Source: Streptococcus mutans
Lineage (GTDB): Bacteria; Bacillota; Bacilli; Lactobacillales; Streptococcaceae
Assembly (NCBI RefSeq): GCF_006739205.1
Contig: NZ_AP019720.1
Coordinates: 1,612,001-1,676,000, forward strand
Direction: 5' to 3'
DNA: 64,000 nucleotides
Shown here one piece after another: positions 1 to 9,210 of this stretch (positions are counted from its first letter, which is position 1; each line of letters begins with the position of its first letter). The notes beneath the pieces are model-generated. The model had not been told where the DNA came from, made no database searches, and saw only the letters and a list, made by a program, of their open reading frames with translations. A program made the position numbers and the translations under genes.

Positions 1-591
1 AGGCTTATCAGGAAACCAGTTACTTAAGAGAATAATAGCCGCTGCCATGTTCTCTTTGATAGGAGCTCCACCCTTTTCAGTACGGTAACCACGTTTGAAT
101 AGACTTGGTCCTGTTGTATCGATCATAACTCTAGCCTGATCTTTAAGGAGAGAGATTTCTATTTTAAACTCAGGCCCATTTTCTGGCAGAGGTACACTGT
201 CAGGTCTATGAAAATAATGTTGTAATTTCTTGACAACGGCCTTTTTCGTAATTCCTTGTATGCTCGGCTCATTATGTAACTTTGACTTGACGGATTTAGC
301 CTTAGCAACAGGAAATTGGCAGCCCAAAGGCAAATAATTTTCCCAATCAAGAGCATAGACTCCCTGAAACAGTTCTTCAAATGTTCTGGCAGGGAATTCT
401 CCCACTACAATTTTGATTCGATCTGCTGAACGCAGCCAGAGATTGGATTTAGCAATAGTCTCAATATTTCCTTTAAAAAGAACCCTGCCGTTTTCTACTT
501 GACAATCAAGACCCAAGTTTCTTAATTCTTTACCGACAACAGCTTCAATACCTGCTGCTGCAGTTGCTACTAAATTGAAAGTTTTTTTCAT
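1..591 (-). CDS. Class I SAM-dependent RNA methyltransferase, THUMP-containing N-terminal part (partial)
   Basis: This is an open frame of 197 codons that runs off the left edge of the window. It starts at an ATG (591) preceded by GAGGAATC. The N-terminus (MKKTFNLVATAAAGIEAVVG) and the block LFKRGYRTEKGGAPIKENMA match the RlmL/YpsC-type 23S rRNA guanine-N2 methyltransferases: a ferredoxin-like segment and THUMP RNA-binding domain, then the start of the methyltransferase domain. The SAM-binding and NPPY-type catalytic motifs lie outside the window. The gene sits just downstream of the RNase P RNA gene on the same strand, a common streptococcal arrangement next to gpsB. The family call is firm; the exact target nucleotide is inferred. 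Confidence 0.85.
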   Translation of the reverse strand, partial: MKKTFNLVATAAAGIEAVVGKELRNLGLDCQVENGRVLFKGNIETIAKSNLWLRSADRIKIVVGEFPARTFEELFQGVYALDWENYLPLGCQFPVAKAKSVKSKLHNEPSIQGITKKAVVKKLQHYFHRPDSVPLPENGPEFKIEISLLKDQARVMIDTTGPSLFKRGYRTEKGGAPIKENMAAAIILLSNWFPDKP

Positions 592-612
592 GATTCCTCA
601 CTAAAGACAATA

Positions 613-634
613 AAAGCTAGCCAAAGCTAGCTCA
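613..634 (-). terminator. Hairpin at the 3' end of the RNase P RNA gene
   Basis: Read on the minus strand, AGCTAGC-tttg-GCTAGCT forms a 7-bp hairpin followed by TTTTATTG. It lies directly after the RNase P RNA and 20 bases before the methyltransferase start. The U-tract is short, so termination may be partial. Confidence 0.5.
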
Positions 635-640
635 CCTATT

Positions 641-1028
641 ATGCAATTTTCTATAAGCCATGTTTTGTTCCAAAGGTGACTAGGTACCACCTTTTTTGAT
701 AATCATCTGTCTACTGCTTATGCAGTCAGAAAAGACCGTTCTTTTTCCAGCTTTTCCATGCCCCTACCAAAGTTTGGGTTGCTAGCTTGAGGGGTTTACC
801 GCGTTCCACCTTTTATGTTTCCATAAAAGCTACGTCACTGTGGCACTTTCAGAATTACTCCGGCCTATCAAAGACTTAGCCATTTTATCCGCCGTAATGC
901 GCAAAGCACATCCCTAGACTTATTTTTTTGTCTAGCACAAACACTACTGGCATCACAGCCAGTGCTAGCATGGACTTTCCTCATGATAAAATTGCAATAT
1001 TTACCACGCGATTATCCAAAAATTGCAT
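641..1028 (-). ncRNA. rnpB: RNase P RNA (bacterial type B)
   Basis: This is the catalytic RNA that removes 5' leaders from tRNA precursors. On the minus strand the 5' end ATGCAATTTTTGG (from 1028) pairs with the 3' end AAAATTGCAT (650-641) to give the P1 helix. Recognisable conserved pieces follow in order: GAGGAAAGTCCATGC near the 5' end (CR I), the GTGCTAGACAAAA segment, GCCACAGTGACG, AACCCCTCAAGC, and the terminal ACATGGCTTATAGAAAA. Together these are the B-type RNase P RNA core seen in low-GC Gram-positives, at the expected length of about 390 nt. It lies between gpsB and the methyltransferase gene, as in other streptococci. The ends are taken from the P1 pairing and may be off by a few bases. 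Confidence 0.95.
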
Positions 1029-1040
1029 CGTTTTCTTAAT

Positions 1041-1379
1041 CTATTCGGTAATTTGTTTACCAAAAACTTCTTTTTCTAAACGACTGATACGTTTTAAAAT
1101 ATCAAAATTTGTAGCGGTAGTCGCCACACGACTAGAACTTACAGAAGCTGCTGGAGATACTGTTGTTTGAGCGGCCTCTTGACGTTTTTTAGCTTGTTTT
1201 ACTTCTTCTTTTAAGCGCGTATTTTCTTGACGCAATTCTTCGATTGTGGAAATATAGGTTTCATAATCCTTAATAATATCGTCAAGGAATTCGTCAACTT
1301 CTTTTTTATCATAGCCACGCATGCTAGATTTAAATTCTTGTTCAAAAATATCTTTAGGGGTGTACATAATACTTGCCAT
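1041..1379 (-). CDS. gpsB: Cell division protein GpsB (DivIVA-like)
   Basis: This 112-residue protein has the DivIVA/GpsB N-terminal membrane-binding domain ([20 protein letters not shown], about residues 9-28), a central coiled coil (about 35-68), a low-complexity A/T/S linker, and a short C-terminal helical domain ([16 protein letters not shown]). GpsB links septal and peripheral wall synthesis in streptococci and binds penicillin-binding proteins through its N-terminal domain. A GGAGAG site precedes the ATG. It is encoded immediately upstream of the RNase P RNA gene on the same strand. Length and domain order match pneumococcal GpsB. Confidence 0.95.
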   Translation of the reverse strand: MASIMYTPKDIFEQEFKSSMRGYDKKEVDEFLDDIIKDYETYISTIEELRQENTRLKEEVKQAKKRQEAAQTTVSPAASVSSSRVATTATNFDILKRISRLEKEVFGKQITE

Positions 1380-1484
1380 ACTTTTATCTCTCCAAACATA
1401 TCATTTCGACCAGCTTACAGCTGTTCCATCATTTTTAATCATACAGAAAATTATTTCAAAAATCAAGTCTTTTATATTACAATT

Positions 1485-2006
1485 CTAATCAAAGTCCTGA
1501 ACGATGTCATCTAAATCTTCAAAAGTAAGCAGGCTCACAGGATAGTTATCCTTAGCTGTCATCATTTGATAAAGATATTTTAAATTCGTTTCCTTATCTT
1601 TATCATAAAATAGGTAAGCTCTATCCGTATTCTCCAACAAAAATTGATTATATTTTTTAAATTGATAGGAATTTTGATAACGTTTATAGCTACTTTTTAC
1701 AAAGTCTGTCTGTTTAAATTTAAAGAGCTTTTCCTGATTAGCTTCACTCCAGTGCTCTCCATGATTTTCAAAGGGAAAGATAGTAGCCAGTTGCATATCA
1801 TATTCTGTTTGGAGACTTAAAGCAACCTCTAAAGCCCAGTACTCAAAGCCCAAATTACCCATAAAAACAAACCAATCCACTCCTTCTTCAAGAAAATGAA
1901 TGAAGTCTCGCTTAATTGCTTTCTTGATAATTGTTATTTTAGGATCCTTATCCTGAAAAATTCCCAATTCAAAATTTTTATAACCCGTTACAAGAATTGT
2001 CGTCAT
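1485..2006 (-). CDS. YpsA-family (DUF1273, SLOG-like) protein
   Basis: This 173-residue protein starts [17 protein letters not shown] and contains the [23 protein letters not shown] segment (about residues 41-63) typical of the DUF1273/YpsA family. That family has a Rossmann-like SLOG fold related to nucleotide-binding proteins. B. subtilis YpsA has been linked to cell division and oxidative stress, but its ligand is not settled. It lies next to gpsB, the neighbourhood usual in Firmicutes. AAAGGA precedes the ATG. It is divergent from recU across an 80-bp gap. The family assignment is secure; the function is not. Confidence 0.88.
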   Translation of the reverse strand: MTTILVTGYKNFELGIFQDKDPKITIIKKAIKRDFIHFLEEGVDWFVFMGNLGFEYWALEVALSLQTEYDMQLATIFPFENHGEHWSEANQEKLFKFKQTDFVKSSYKRYQNSYQFKKYNQFLLENTDRAYLFYDKDKETNLKYLYQMMTAKDNYPVSLLTFEDLDDIVQDFD

Positions 2007-2033
2007 AAACTGTTGTCCTTTTCAATTTTATGA

Positions 2034-2039
2034 TATAAT
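2034..2039 (+). promoter_or_regulatory. Extended -10 promoter of recU-pbp1A
   Basis: TATGA-TATAAT is an extended -10 element about 50 bases upstream of the recU start. No strong -35 is seen; TTGTCC lies 15 bases upstream. Confidence 0.5.
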
Positions 2040-2085
2040 AGTAGTGTTTTATATTATGAATACTTATGGGAGAGTTAGGAGAGCT

Positions 2086-2679
2086 ATGGTCAACTATCCT
2101 CATCATTTCATTCGTAAACAAAGCAAACCTAGTCAAATATCTAAAACAATCAATTTTGCCAATCGTGGAATGTCCTTTGAAGCAGCTATAAATGCGACAA
2201 ATAACTACTATTTATCACAAAAAATAGCTGTTATCCATAAAAAACCAACTCCTATTCAAATTGTAAGGGTTGATTATCCTAGACGAAGTCGTGCTAAAAT
2301 TGTTGAGGCTTATTTTAGGCAGGCTTCAACAACCGACTACTCAGGAGTCTATAAAGGATATTACATTGATTTTGAAGCAAAAGAGACCAGACATAAGACA
2401 TCTATTCCCATGAAAAACTTTCATGCACATCAGATCAAACATATGTCACAAGTTTTAGACCAAAAAGGTATTTGCTTTGTCTTACTGCATTTTTCCACAC
2501 TTAGGGAGACCTATTTGCTTCCAGCCTCCCATCTAATCCATTTTTATCGGATTGATAATGGCGGGAAGTCCATGCCACTTGATTATATCAAAAAAAATGG
2601 TTATCAGGTGAATGTGTCAGCTTTTCCTCAGGTTCCTTACTTAGATATTATTGATAAAAACATTTTAGGCGGTGATTAA
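2086..2679 (+). CDS. recU: Holliday junction resolvase RecU
   Basis: RecU cleaves Holliday junctions during recombination and chromosome segregation in Firmicutes. The protein shows the family's [12 protein letters not shown] motif, [26 protein letters not shown] with the catalytic acidic region, [10 protein letters not shown] with the E-x-K active-site core, and [11 protein letters not shown]. An in-frame ATG exists 14 codons earlier, but [11 protein letters not shown] at 2086 is the usual N-terminus and has a good TAGGAGAG site just upstream. That gives 197 residues, the normal length. The 3' end overlaps the pbp1A start by 8 bp, so the two are translationally coupled, as in most Gram-positives. 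Confidence 0.96.
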   Translation: MVNYPHHFIRKQSKPSQISKTINFANRGMSFEAAINATNNYYLSQKIAVIHKKPTPIQIVRVDYPRRSRAKIVEAYFRQASTTDYSGVYKGYYIDFEAKETRHKTSIPMKNFHAHQIKHMSQVLDQKGICFVLLHFSTLRETYLLPASHLIHFYRIDNGGKSMPLDYIKKNGYQVNVSAFPQVPYLDIIDKNILGGD

Positions 2680-4903
2680 AATCAAATTCAACAAGTTTAA
2701 ATTTGACAAATCCAAATTAAAAAACCTTAACTTTAAAAAACCAAATTTTAAAGAGTTTAAATTTGACAAAAATTTTGGAATGACAGTTTTAAAATACGGA
2801 CTAGGTATTCTCTTAAGTGCTATTATTCTAGCCATTATAATTGGAGGTCTTCTGTTTACCTATTATGTCAGCAGTACTCCTAAATTATCAGAAGCTAAAC
2901 TTAAAGCTACTAATTCTAGCTTGGTTTATGATAGCAATAATAATCTGATTGCTGATTTAGGTGCTGAAAAGCGCGAAAGTATTTCTTCAGACAATATTCC
3001 AATGAAGTTAGTAAATGCCGTTACCTCTATTGAAGATCACCGTTTCTTTAAACATCGTGGTGTCGACATTTATCGTATTATTGGTGCAGCTTGGAATAAT
3101 TTACTTCATAAATCAACTCAAGGGGGATCCACTCTTGATCAGCAGCTTATCAAGCTGGCCTATTTCTCTACTAAAGAGTCTGATCAGACCTTAAAACGTA
3201 AAGCTCAAGAAGTTTGGCTGTCTCTACAAATGGAGAAAAAATACACGAAAGAAGAGATTCTAACTTTTTATGTCAATAAGGTTTACATGGGTAATGGGAA
3301 TTACGGAATGCGCACTGCTGCAAAGTCTTATTATGGCAAGGATCTTAAAGACTTATCAATTGCCCAGCTAGCGACACTTGCAGGTATTCCGCAAGCACCG
3401 ACACAATATGATCCTTACGCTCAGCCAAAGGCAGCTACAAGCAGACGCAATACCGTTTTGTCACAGATGTATAAACATAAAAAAATTACAAAACGAGAAT
3501 ATGATGCTGCAGTAGCAACACCAATTTCTGATGGCCTGCAAGAACTGAAACGCTCTTCTAGTTATCCAAAATATATGGATAATTATCTGAAACAGGTTAT
3601 TTCAGAGGTGAAAAAACGTACTGGTCAAGATATCTTTTCAGCAGGCATGAAGGTTTATACAAATGTTAATGCCGATGCACAGCAATATCTCTGGAACATT
3701 TATAATACAAATGAATATATTGCTTATCCTGATGATAATTTCCAAGTTGCTTCTACTGTTATGGATGTTACTAATGGTAAAGTTATTGCACAGCTTGGCG
3801 GACGCCATCAAGATACTAATGTTTCTTTTGGTACCAATCAGGCTGTCTTAACTGATCGTGACTGGGGATCAACCATGAAACCTATTTCAGCATATGGCCC
3901 TGCTCTTGAAAGCGAAGCTTTTACGACAACTGCACAGATGCTAAATGACTCGGTCTATTATTATCCAGGTACAACAACACAAGTCTATGACTGGGATCAT
4001 CGTTATAATGGTTGGATGACTATCCAAACGGCTATCCAACAATCTCGTAATGTCCCTGCTGTCAGAGCTATTGATGCCGCTGGATTAGATACTGCCAAAG
4101 GTTTCTTAAGCGGTCTCGGTATTGATTATCCTGAGATGCGTTATTCAAACGCCATTTCAAGTAATACAAGTAGTTCAGAACAAAAGTATGGTGCCAGCAG
4201 TGAAAAAATGGCCGCCGCTTATGCTGCTTTTTCTAATGGTGGAACTTATTATGAACCACAATACGTCAATAAAATAGAATTTAAGGATGGAACATCAGAG
4301 ACCTATGATGCTAAAGGCAATCGTGCGATGAAAGAAACGACAGCCTACATGATGACAGATATGTTAAAAACAGTATTAACATATGGTACTGGTACTGAGG
4401 CTGCTATTCCTGGTCTTTATCAAGCAGGTAAAACAGGAACATCCAACTATGATGACAATGAATTGGTAGAGATGTCTGAAAAACTTGGTATTAATCCTTA
4501 TGGACTTGGTACTATTGCTCCAGATGAAAACTTTGTTGGTTATACACCTCAGTATTCAATGGCTGTTTGGACAGGATATAAAAATCGCTTAATGCCTGTT
4601 TACGGAGACAGTATGAAAATTGCTGCGCAAGTCTATCGTACTATGATGGCTTATCTTTCTAGCTCAGGTAATTCTGATTGGACCATGCCTGACGGTCTCT
4701 ATCGCAGCGGTGGTTATCTTTACCTAAATGGTTCAAGTGGGTCAAATAGTAGGTATGGTGCAGCTCCTGCAACTTCATCGTCATCTTCTTCATCATCTTC
4801 TTCTGATTCAAACAATAACGATCAAAATAATAATCAAACTACAGAAGCGTCTAGTGACTCATCTTCATCAAGTTCTGATGCTACGACATCTTCTAATCCA
4901 TAA
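2672..4903 (+). CDS. pbp1A: Class A penicillin-binding protein 1A
   Basis: This bifunctional peptidoglycan synthase has 743 residues and a GTG start inside the recU stop region. It has a Lys/Phe-rich cytoplasmic tail, one transmembrane helix (about 40-64) and a GT51 glycosyltransferase domain with [12 protein letters not shown] and [11 protein letters not shown]. The transpeptidase domain has S400-TMK, SRN (458-460) and K587-TGT. The last ~55 residues are a Ser/Asn-rich extracellular tail. The basic lysine-phenylalanine repeats before the membrane span are more pronounced than in typical PBP1A. Coupling to recU is the conserved Firmicute arrangement. Confidence 0.97.
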   Translation: MIKIKFNKFKFDKSKLKNLNFKKPNFKEFKFDKNFGMTVLKYGLGILLSAIILAIIIGGLLFTYYVSSTPKLSEAKLKATNSSLVYDSNNNLIADLGAEKRESISSDNIPMKLVNAVTSIEDHRFFKHRGVDIYRIIGAAWNNLLHKSTQGGSTLDQQLIKLAYFSTKESDQTLKRKAQEVWLSLQMEKKYTKEEILTFYVNKVYMGNGNYGMRTAAKSYYGKDLKDLSIAQLATLAGIPQAPTQYDPYAQPKAATSRRNTVLSQMYKHKKITKREYDAAVATPISDGLQELKRSSSYPKYMDNYLKQVISEVKKRTGQDIFSAGMKVYTNVNADAQQYLWNIYNTNEYIAYPDDNFQVASTVMDVTNGKVIAQLGGRHQDTNVSFGTNQAVLTDRDWGSTMKPISAYGPALESEAFTTTAQMLNDSVYYYPGTTTQVYDWDHRYNGWMTIQTAIQQSRNVPAVRAIDAAGLDTAKGFLSGLGIDYPEMRYSNAISSNTSSSEQKYGASSEKMAAAYAAFSNGGTYYEPQYVNKIEFKDGTSETYDAKGNRAMKETTAYMMTDMLKTVLTYGTGTEAAIPGLYQAGKTGTSNYDDNELVEMSEKLGINPYGLGTIAPDENFVGYTPQYSMAVWTGYKNRLMPVYGDSMKIAAQVYRTMMAYLSSSGNSDWTMPDGLYRSGGYLYLNGSSGSNSRYGAAPATSSSSSSSSSSDSNNNDQNNNQTTEASSDSSSSSSDATTSSNP

Positions 4904-4912
4904 ATAATTATT

Positions 4913-4949
4913 TTAAAGGCACACTCTTGGTATTAGAGTGTGCCTTTAA
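4913..4949. terminator. Bidirectional terminator between pbp1A and pepC
   Basis: TTAAAGGCACACTC and GAGTGTGCCTTTAA form a perfect 14-bp stem around a 9-base loop. It lies between two convergent genes, and T/A-rich flanks on both sides make it usable from either strand. Confidence 0.85.
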
Positions 4950-5018
4950 ATATCCAATCTAAGTATATCATATGTCATCGTCATCTTTTTCAAAAATCAA
5001 AACTATACTAGTAAGTTC

Positions 5019-6353
5019 TTATTTTGCGAGAGCCCCCATTGGATCCCAAGGTGCCAGAACTTGTGGTGCCTCTTCATAAGCCGCTAGTTCCTCAGCAGTA
5101 AGAAATTCCTTACGAACAACGATTTGATAAGTGTATTCATCCATCCAAACATCTGAAGCAACAAAGTAGCCTTTTTGACCAACCTTATCCCCCCATGAAT
5201 TTTCGACTTTCCATTTAATAGCTTTGCCATTTTCATCCAAATCAACACCAGTCAAAACCATAGCATGGGTCATGAGGCTTTCACTATAGTCCAAACGACC
5301 AGCCTTGTCTTGTGTCAGATCAATATTCATAGCAGCCTTAAAATCATAGGTATTAGTAGCTAAGATTCCCTTTTGACGGTCGGATACCTGACCCACATCA
5401 GAGCCAAACCAGACTGTTTCGCCAGCCCGCATCTGAGCAATAGCTAACTCTTTAAAACGTTCCATTTCTAGATTGAGATAGCGTACAGCAGGGCTGCCTA
5501 CAACATTACCTAACATGTCAACTGTATAAGATTTCCCATAAGGCTTGTCCGCCGTTGGGGCATTGATAATCGAAACATAGTCTGACAGATTAAGACCAAC
5601 GTATTTTTTATAAAAGGCTCGTGGTGTAATCTTTTTTTCAGATTGATAATGATTATCTTTATCACGATAGGCAAAATCAAAGTGGCGTGGTGGCAAACCA
5701 AGATTCATCGCAAGAAAATTAAAGATTTCTTGTAAAAGTTCTTCCTTCTTGGCTTGAACAGCTTTACTGTCTGCTCCTGCTGCAAGGATTTGGCGTAAAA
5801 TTTGAGCATCTTGGCGCAGCAATTTATTGAGATATTGGTTTAATTCACGGCTAGCACTTGATGAGATAGATTCTGGATAGACCGATTTAGGCACAACACC
5901 ATATTTTTCAAAAAGAGCGACAACCATATCCCATTGTCCACCATCTTGTTGGGGCGTATCAAGCAGAAATTTCACTTTGCGACTAGCAAGTTCTTCATCC
6001 GCTGTCGCAATGACTTGTTCTAAGAACCAGTTTGACTTTTCGTATTTATCCCAGAAGAAGGTATGGGCTTGTGACAATTCAAAGTTTTCCAACTTGAAGT
6101 CTGAAATAAGTTTGTGACGAAAAGTGTTGAGTGCTGCAAACATCCAGCAACGTCCAGAAGCTTTTTGGTTAGAAACCTCATCTTTGGTCAAATCAATGGA
6201 AAAAACATGATCGTTTTCTACTTGACTTTGGCGTGTTTCAAGCGATTTTAATAAACCGTTATGGGTTACAGCATTTTCAACAGCATGAAATTTAGTATTT
6301 GCTTCATAATCAGCAAATAATTTATCTGTAAATGTTTGTGTTAATTGAGACAT
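5019..6353 (-). CDS. pepC: Aminopeptidase C (bleomycin hydrolase family, C1B)
   Basis: This cytosolic cysteine aminopeptidase degrades peptides in streptococci and lactococci. It has 444 residues, the usual length. Catalytic residues are visible: Cys69 in NQKASGRCWMF, His363 in MTHAMVLTGV and Asn385 in ENSWGDKVG. The C-terminal extension ending in DPMGALAK is characteristic of the family, where the tail reaches into the active-site channel and limits the enzyme to aminopeptidase action. AGGAGAG precedes the ATG. It appears to be a single-gene unit, converging with pbp1A. Confidence 0.97.
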   Translation of the reverse strand: MSQLTQTFTDKLFADYEANTKFHAVENAVTHNGLLKSLETRQSQVENDHVFSIDLTKDEVSNQKASGRCWMFAALNTFRHKLISDFKLENFELSQAHTFFWDKYEKSNWFLEQVIATADEELASRKVKFLLDTPQQDGGQWDMVVALFEKYGVVPKSVYPESISSSASRELNQYLNKLLRQDAQILRQILAAGADSKAVQAKKEELLQEIFNFLAMNLGLPPRHFDFAYRDKDNHYQSEKKITPRAFYKKYVGLNLSDYVSIINAPTADKPYGKSYTVDMLGNVVGSPAVRYLNLEMERFKELAIAQMRAGETVWFGSDVGQVSDRQKGILATNTYDFKAAMNIDLTQDKAGRLDYSESLMTHAMVLTGVDLDENGKAIKWKVENSWGDKVGQKGYFVASDVWMDEYTYQIVVRKEFLTAEELAAYEEAPQVLAPWDPMGALAK

Positions 6354-6384
6354 GGGACTCTCCTTGTTTGAATAAAATTATCTA

Positions 6385-6430
6385 ACTTCCAATAAACCAC
6401 TGCGTCAAACATTTGATGTTGCACAGATTG
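6385..6430. repeat. Short intergenic repeat, copy 1
   Basis: AACTTCCAAT-AACCACTGCGT followed by a TGCACA box about 20 bases later recurs at 22136-22180, with one changed base in the first block. It lies between pepC and nadE. It looks like a short dispersed intergenic repeat or a relic of one. Confidence 0.45.
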
Positions 6431-6462
6431 AAGGAGTTTGGGACTTTTGTCCCAAACTCTTC
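6430..6462 (-). terminator. Terminator of the pncB-nadE operon
   Basis: GAAGGAGTTTGGGA and TCCCAAACTCTTC form a stem (one G-T pair) around CTTTTG, three bases after the nadE stop codon read on the minus strand. Confidence 0.75.
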
Positions 6463-6465
6463 AAT

Positions 6466-7290
6466 TTACTTCCAAAAATCATCAAAGATAGAAATCGGTA
6501 AATGACGTTTATGTTCTGTTTTGTTCCACCAATTTTCAATTATTTTCTGGGCTACTGGGGAGACTTGCTTGCCCTCTAAATAATCGTCGATATCATTATA
6601 GGTCACGCCAAGGGCAACTTCATCAGCGATACCGGGTTTATTTTCTTCAAGGTCTGCGGTTGGAATTTTTTCATAGAGAGCCTTATCAGCTCCTAATTCT
6701 GCTAACAGCTGCTTACCTTGACGTTTATTGAGACGATATAAAGGTAAAATATCAGCTCCACCATCGCCAAATTTAGTAAAGAAACCAGTAATGTTTTCAG
6801 CAGCATGATCTGTTCCAATGACAGCTCCGCCATTTTCACCAGCAACAGCATACTGACTAATCATCCGCTGACGTGCCTTGATATTTCCCTTATTAAAGTC
6901 AGAAACTTGAACTCCAGCCTCTGCTAAGGCAGCGACTTCCCCATCAACAGCAGGTTTAATATTGATAGCAAGACTGACATCAGGCTGAATAAAATTGAGC
7001 GCTCGTTGTGCATCATCTTCGTCAGCCTGTACACCATAAGGCAGACGGATAGCTATAAATTTATAGCCATTATCACCCGTTTCATGACGTAATTCCTCAA
7101 TAGCAAGTTGCGCTAGACGACCAGCAAGACTGGAATCTTGACCACCTGAAATTCCTAAAACATAAGATTTCAAAAAGCCATGCTTCTTCATGTAAGCTTT
7201 AAGAAAGTCAATGGATTTACGGATTTCTTCTTGAGCATCAATTTTAGGTTTAACACCCAACTGAGTAATAATATCTTCTTGTAAACTCAT
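6466..7290 (-). CDS. nadE: NH3-dependent NAD+ synthetase
   Basis: NadE amidates nicotinic acid adenine dinucleotide to NAD+ using ATP and ammonia. The 274-residue protein shows the PP-loop [14 protein letters not shown] (about 48-61), the [22 protein letters not shown] stretch for substrate binding, and [19 protein letters not shown]. There is no glutaminase domain, so ammonia is the donor. The start overlaps the pncB stop by 4 bp, giving tight coupling with the preceding salvage step. Together the two genes convert nicotinate to NAD+, with NadD acting between them from elsewhere. Confidence 0.97.
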   Translation of the reverse strand: MSLQEDIITQLGVKPKIDAQEEIRKSIDFLKAYMKKHGFLKSYVLGISGGQDSSLAGRLAQLAIEELRHETGDNGYKFIAIRLPYGVQADEDDAQRALNFIQPDVSLAINIKPAVDGEVAALAEAGVQVSDFNKGNIKARQRMISQYAVAGENGGAVIGTDHAAENITGFFTKFGDGGADILPLYRLNKRQGKQLLAELGADKALYEKIPTADLEENKPGIADEVALGVTYNDIDDYLEGKQVSPVAQKIIENWWNKTEHKRHLPISIFDDFWK

Positions 7291-8747
7291 TTAACGTCAC
7301 CTTTCTCATAGGCTTCCTTACGAATACGATCAATCAGATTCACCTTATTTTGCCAAACATCACGCGCCAGATCAACCGGATAATCTTGTGGATTGAGGAC
7401 GCGTTTATACTCATCCCAGAGTTTATCAAATTCTCTGCGCGCATAATCTTGAATATCTGATAAACTTGGCTGAGTATAAACTAATTTCCCTTGGTCAAAA
7501 ATATCAACTAAAAGCGGTACGGCATCAAAATCGCGAATTTTTTTATTAATGTAAGTATAAGTTGGATGGAACATGTCAATTTCATCCAAAGAATTGACAT
7601 CTGTATCTGTGAAGGTAATGTAGTCGCCTTCTGATTTTCCTTTAGCACGACTGGTGATGCGCCAAACTTGTTTCTTACCGGGCGTTGATACTTTTTCTGC
7701 ATTGTTAGAGAGTTTAATGGTATCTTGCATCACACCATTATCATCTTCAATGGAAACAATCTTATAAACAGCCCCCAAAGCTGGTTGATCGTAAGCTGTA
7801 ATCAGTTTTGTTCCTACGCCCCAAATATCAATTTTAGCTTTTTGCATTTTCAGATTGAGAATGGTATTTTCATCAAGATCATTCGAAGCATAAATTTTAG
7901 CATGGGGATAGCCAGCTTCATCTAACAATTTACGAACTTTTTTAGAAAGATAAGCCATGTCTCCTGAATCAATGCGCACTCCTAGGAAATTAATCTTATC
8001 ACCCAATTCATTAGCCACACGAATGGCCGCAGGCACTCCCAAACGCAGCGTATCATAAGTATCTACTAAAAAGACACAGTCTTTATGCGTTCCAGCATAG
8101 GCCATAAAGGCATCATAGTCATTACCATAAGCTTGGACAAGGGCATGCGCATGCGTACCTGAAACGGGAATACCAAAGAGTTTTCCTGCACGAACATTGC
8201 TGGTAGCGTTAGCACCACCAATAACTGCTGCGCGCGTTCCCCAAATAGCTGCATCCATCTCTTGAGCACGGCGCGTACCAAATTCCAAAAGCGGCTCATT
8301 CTCAATAACAGAACGAATGCGAGCAGCTTTTGTCGCAATGAGGGTTTGAAAATTAACAATATTTAAAATGGCTGTTTCAACTAATTGACATTGAGCAAGC
8401 GGTCCTTCAATTTGAACAATCGGCTCATTGGCAAAGACTAAATCTCCTTCCTTAGCAGATTTAACACTCAATTCTAATTTAAACTCTTTTAGATAGGCAA
8501 CAAAATCTGCAGGATAACCTAATTCCTCTAGATAAGCAATGTCTGTTTCAGAAAAACTCAGTCCTTGCAAATAAGCAATCATTCGCTCTAAACCTGCAAA
8601 AACAGCATAACCATTTGCAAAAGGTTCCTTACGAAAGAAGACTTCAAAAACAGCTCTTTTGTTATGAATCCCTTGGTTGAAATAGACCTGCATCATATTG
8701 ATTTGATACAAATCTGTATGTAAGGTTAAACTATCATCCTTATACAT
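7287..8747 (-). CDS. pncB: Nicotinate phosphoribosyltransferase
   Basis: PncB makes nicotinate mononucleotide from nicotinate and PRPP, the entry of the Preiss-Handler salvage route. The 486-residue protein has [12 protein letters not shown] at the N-terminus, [21 protein letters not shown] with the conserved active-site region (about 154-174), [13 protein letters not shown] (His active-site segment), VDTYDTL and [13 protein letters not shown]. It is first in an operon with nadE. AAGGAG precedes the ATG. S. mutans-type streptococci lack de novo NAD synthesis, so this operon is probably important. Its leader holds two copies of an apparently structured element. Confidence 0.97.
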   Translation of the reverse strand: MYKDDSLTLHTDLYQINMMQVYFNQGIHNKRAVFEVFFRKEPFANGYAVFAGLERMIAYLQGLSFSETDIAYLEELGYPADFVAYLKEFKLELSVKSAKEGDLVFANEPIVQIEGPLAQCQLVETAILNIVNFQTLIATKAARIRSVIENEPLLEFGTRRAQEMDAAIWGTRAAVIGGANATSNVRAGKLFGIPVSGTHAHALVQAYGNDYDAFMAYAGTHKDCVFLVDTYDTLRLGVPAAIRVANELGDKINFLGVRIDSGDMAYLSKKVRKLLDEAGYPHAKIYASNDLDENTILNLKMQKAKIDIWGVGTKLITAYDQPALGAVYKIVSIEDDNGVMQDTIKLSNNAEKVSTPGKKQVWRITSRAKGKSEGDYITFTDTDVNSLDEIDMFHPTYTYINKKIRDFDAVPLLVDIFDQGKLVYTQPSLSDIQDYARREFDKLWDEYKRVLNPQDYPVDLARDVWQNKVNLIDRIRKEAYEKGDVK

Positions 8748-8764
8748 ACATTATCTCCTTTTTT

Positions 8765-8876
8765 ATTAAGATACAAAGGGCGTTAAGAAAACGAGAAGAA
8801 AATAGGAGGCTGACACCGTGCGCTTGCACATAAGGCAGGCTATCTTTTTCTCGACGCTTTTAGCCCGTGTTCAATT
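8765..8876 (-). other. Tandem leader RNA element of pncB, downstream copy (A)
   Basis: This is one of two adjacent 112/111-bp imperfect copies filling the pncB 5' leader. Invariant blocks on the mRNA strand are AATTGAACACG, AAAAAGA, CCTCCTATTTT and CTTTGTATCTTAAT. GGCTA (8865-8861) pairs with TAGCC (8842-8838) around an 18-nt loop. A second hairpin, TGTGC-AA-GCGCA, lies at 8830-8819. CGAGAA in the first loop can pair with downstream TTCTCG, a possible pseudoknot. CCTCCT could also pair with the pncB ribosome-binding site. A regulatory role is inferred. Confidence 0.6.
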
Positions 8877-8987
8877 ATTAAGATACAAAGAGCATTGCGA
8901 GCAAAGGCAAAATAGGAGGTTCGTGAAGAGTTTCAGGACTCTAGGAGAAGCTGTCTTTTTGACACAGATCGCAGCTCGTGTTCAATT
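8877..8987 (-). other. Tandem leader RNA element of pncB, upstream copy (B)
   Basis: This copy aligns end to end with copy A. The first helix is kept by compensatory change: AGCTG (8976-8972) pairs with CAGCT (8953-8949), again around 18 nt, where copy A has GGCTA/TAGCC. The second hairpin is also kept with different bases (AGAGT/ACTCT at 8942-8927). The probable transcription start lies about 8 bases upstream, so the transcribed leader is almost exactly two copies of the element. Confidence 0.6.
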
Positions 8988-9002
8988 ATGTTTATTGTTA
9001 CT

Positions 9003-9008
9003 ATTATA
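9003..9008 (-). promoter_or_regulatory. Extended -10 promoter of pncB-nadE
   Basis: TGT-TATAAT on the minus strand places transcription start near 8996, just ahead of the tandem leader element. No convincing -35 is present, as is usual for extended -10 promoters. Confidence 0.55.
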
Positions 9009-9111
9009 ACACAAAAACGCTAAGGTAATTAGACAATTAAAAAGGAGTAAAAATAAATTTAATGAAACTCAAATTTAAATTCAACTTATTATTTTTCTAT
9101 TTATAAGCAAA

Positions 9112-9183
9112 AAAGGTTAGGATAAAGTTGTATGTTAGAGTAGTTATCTAACTTTTGAGACACACTTTACTGTCCTAACCTTT
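9112..9183 (-). terminator. Terminator after trxB
   Basis: AAAGGTTAGGA and TCCTAACCTT form the outer stem of a long hairpin, with AAAGT/ACTTT continuing it. On the minus strand it ends in TTTTTTGCTT, about 28 bases past the trxB stop. The inner loop contains further short inverted repeats (GTTAGATAAC). Confidence 0.75.
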
Positions 9184-9210
9184 GACATTGTTTGATTTAT
9201 TTTCAAATCC

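Noticed and set aside
159-380. Open frame of 73 codons on the minus strand
   Set aside because: It is an out-of-frame shadow inside the THUMP methyltransferase gene, which has the conserved sequence.
928-1170. Open frame on the plus strand across rnpB and gpsB
   Set aside because: It overlaps the RNase P RNA and gpsB on the opposite strand and has no ribosome-binding site or recognisable protein.
4770-4900. TCA/TCT-rich stretch as a possible microsatellite
   Set aside because: It encodes the Ser-rich tail of PBP1A and is not a perfect repeat.
8818-9009. 63-codon plus-strand frame upstream of pncB
   Set aside because: It lies entirely within the tandem leader RNA, where structure and not coding explains the conservation.
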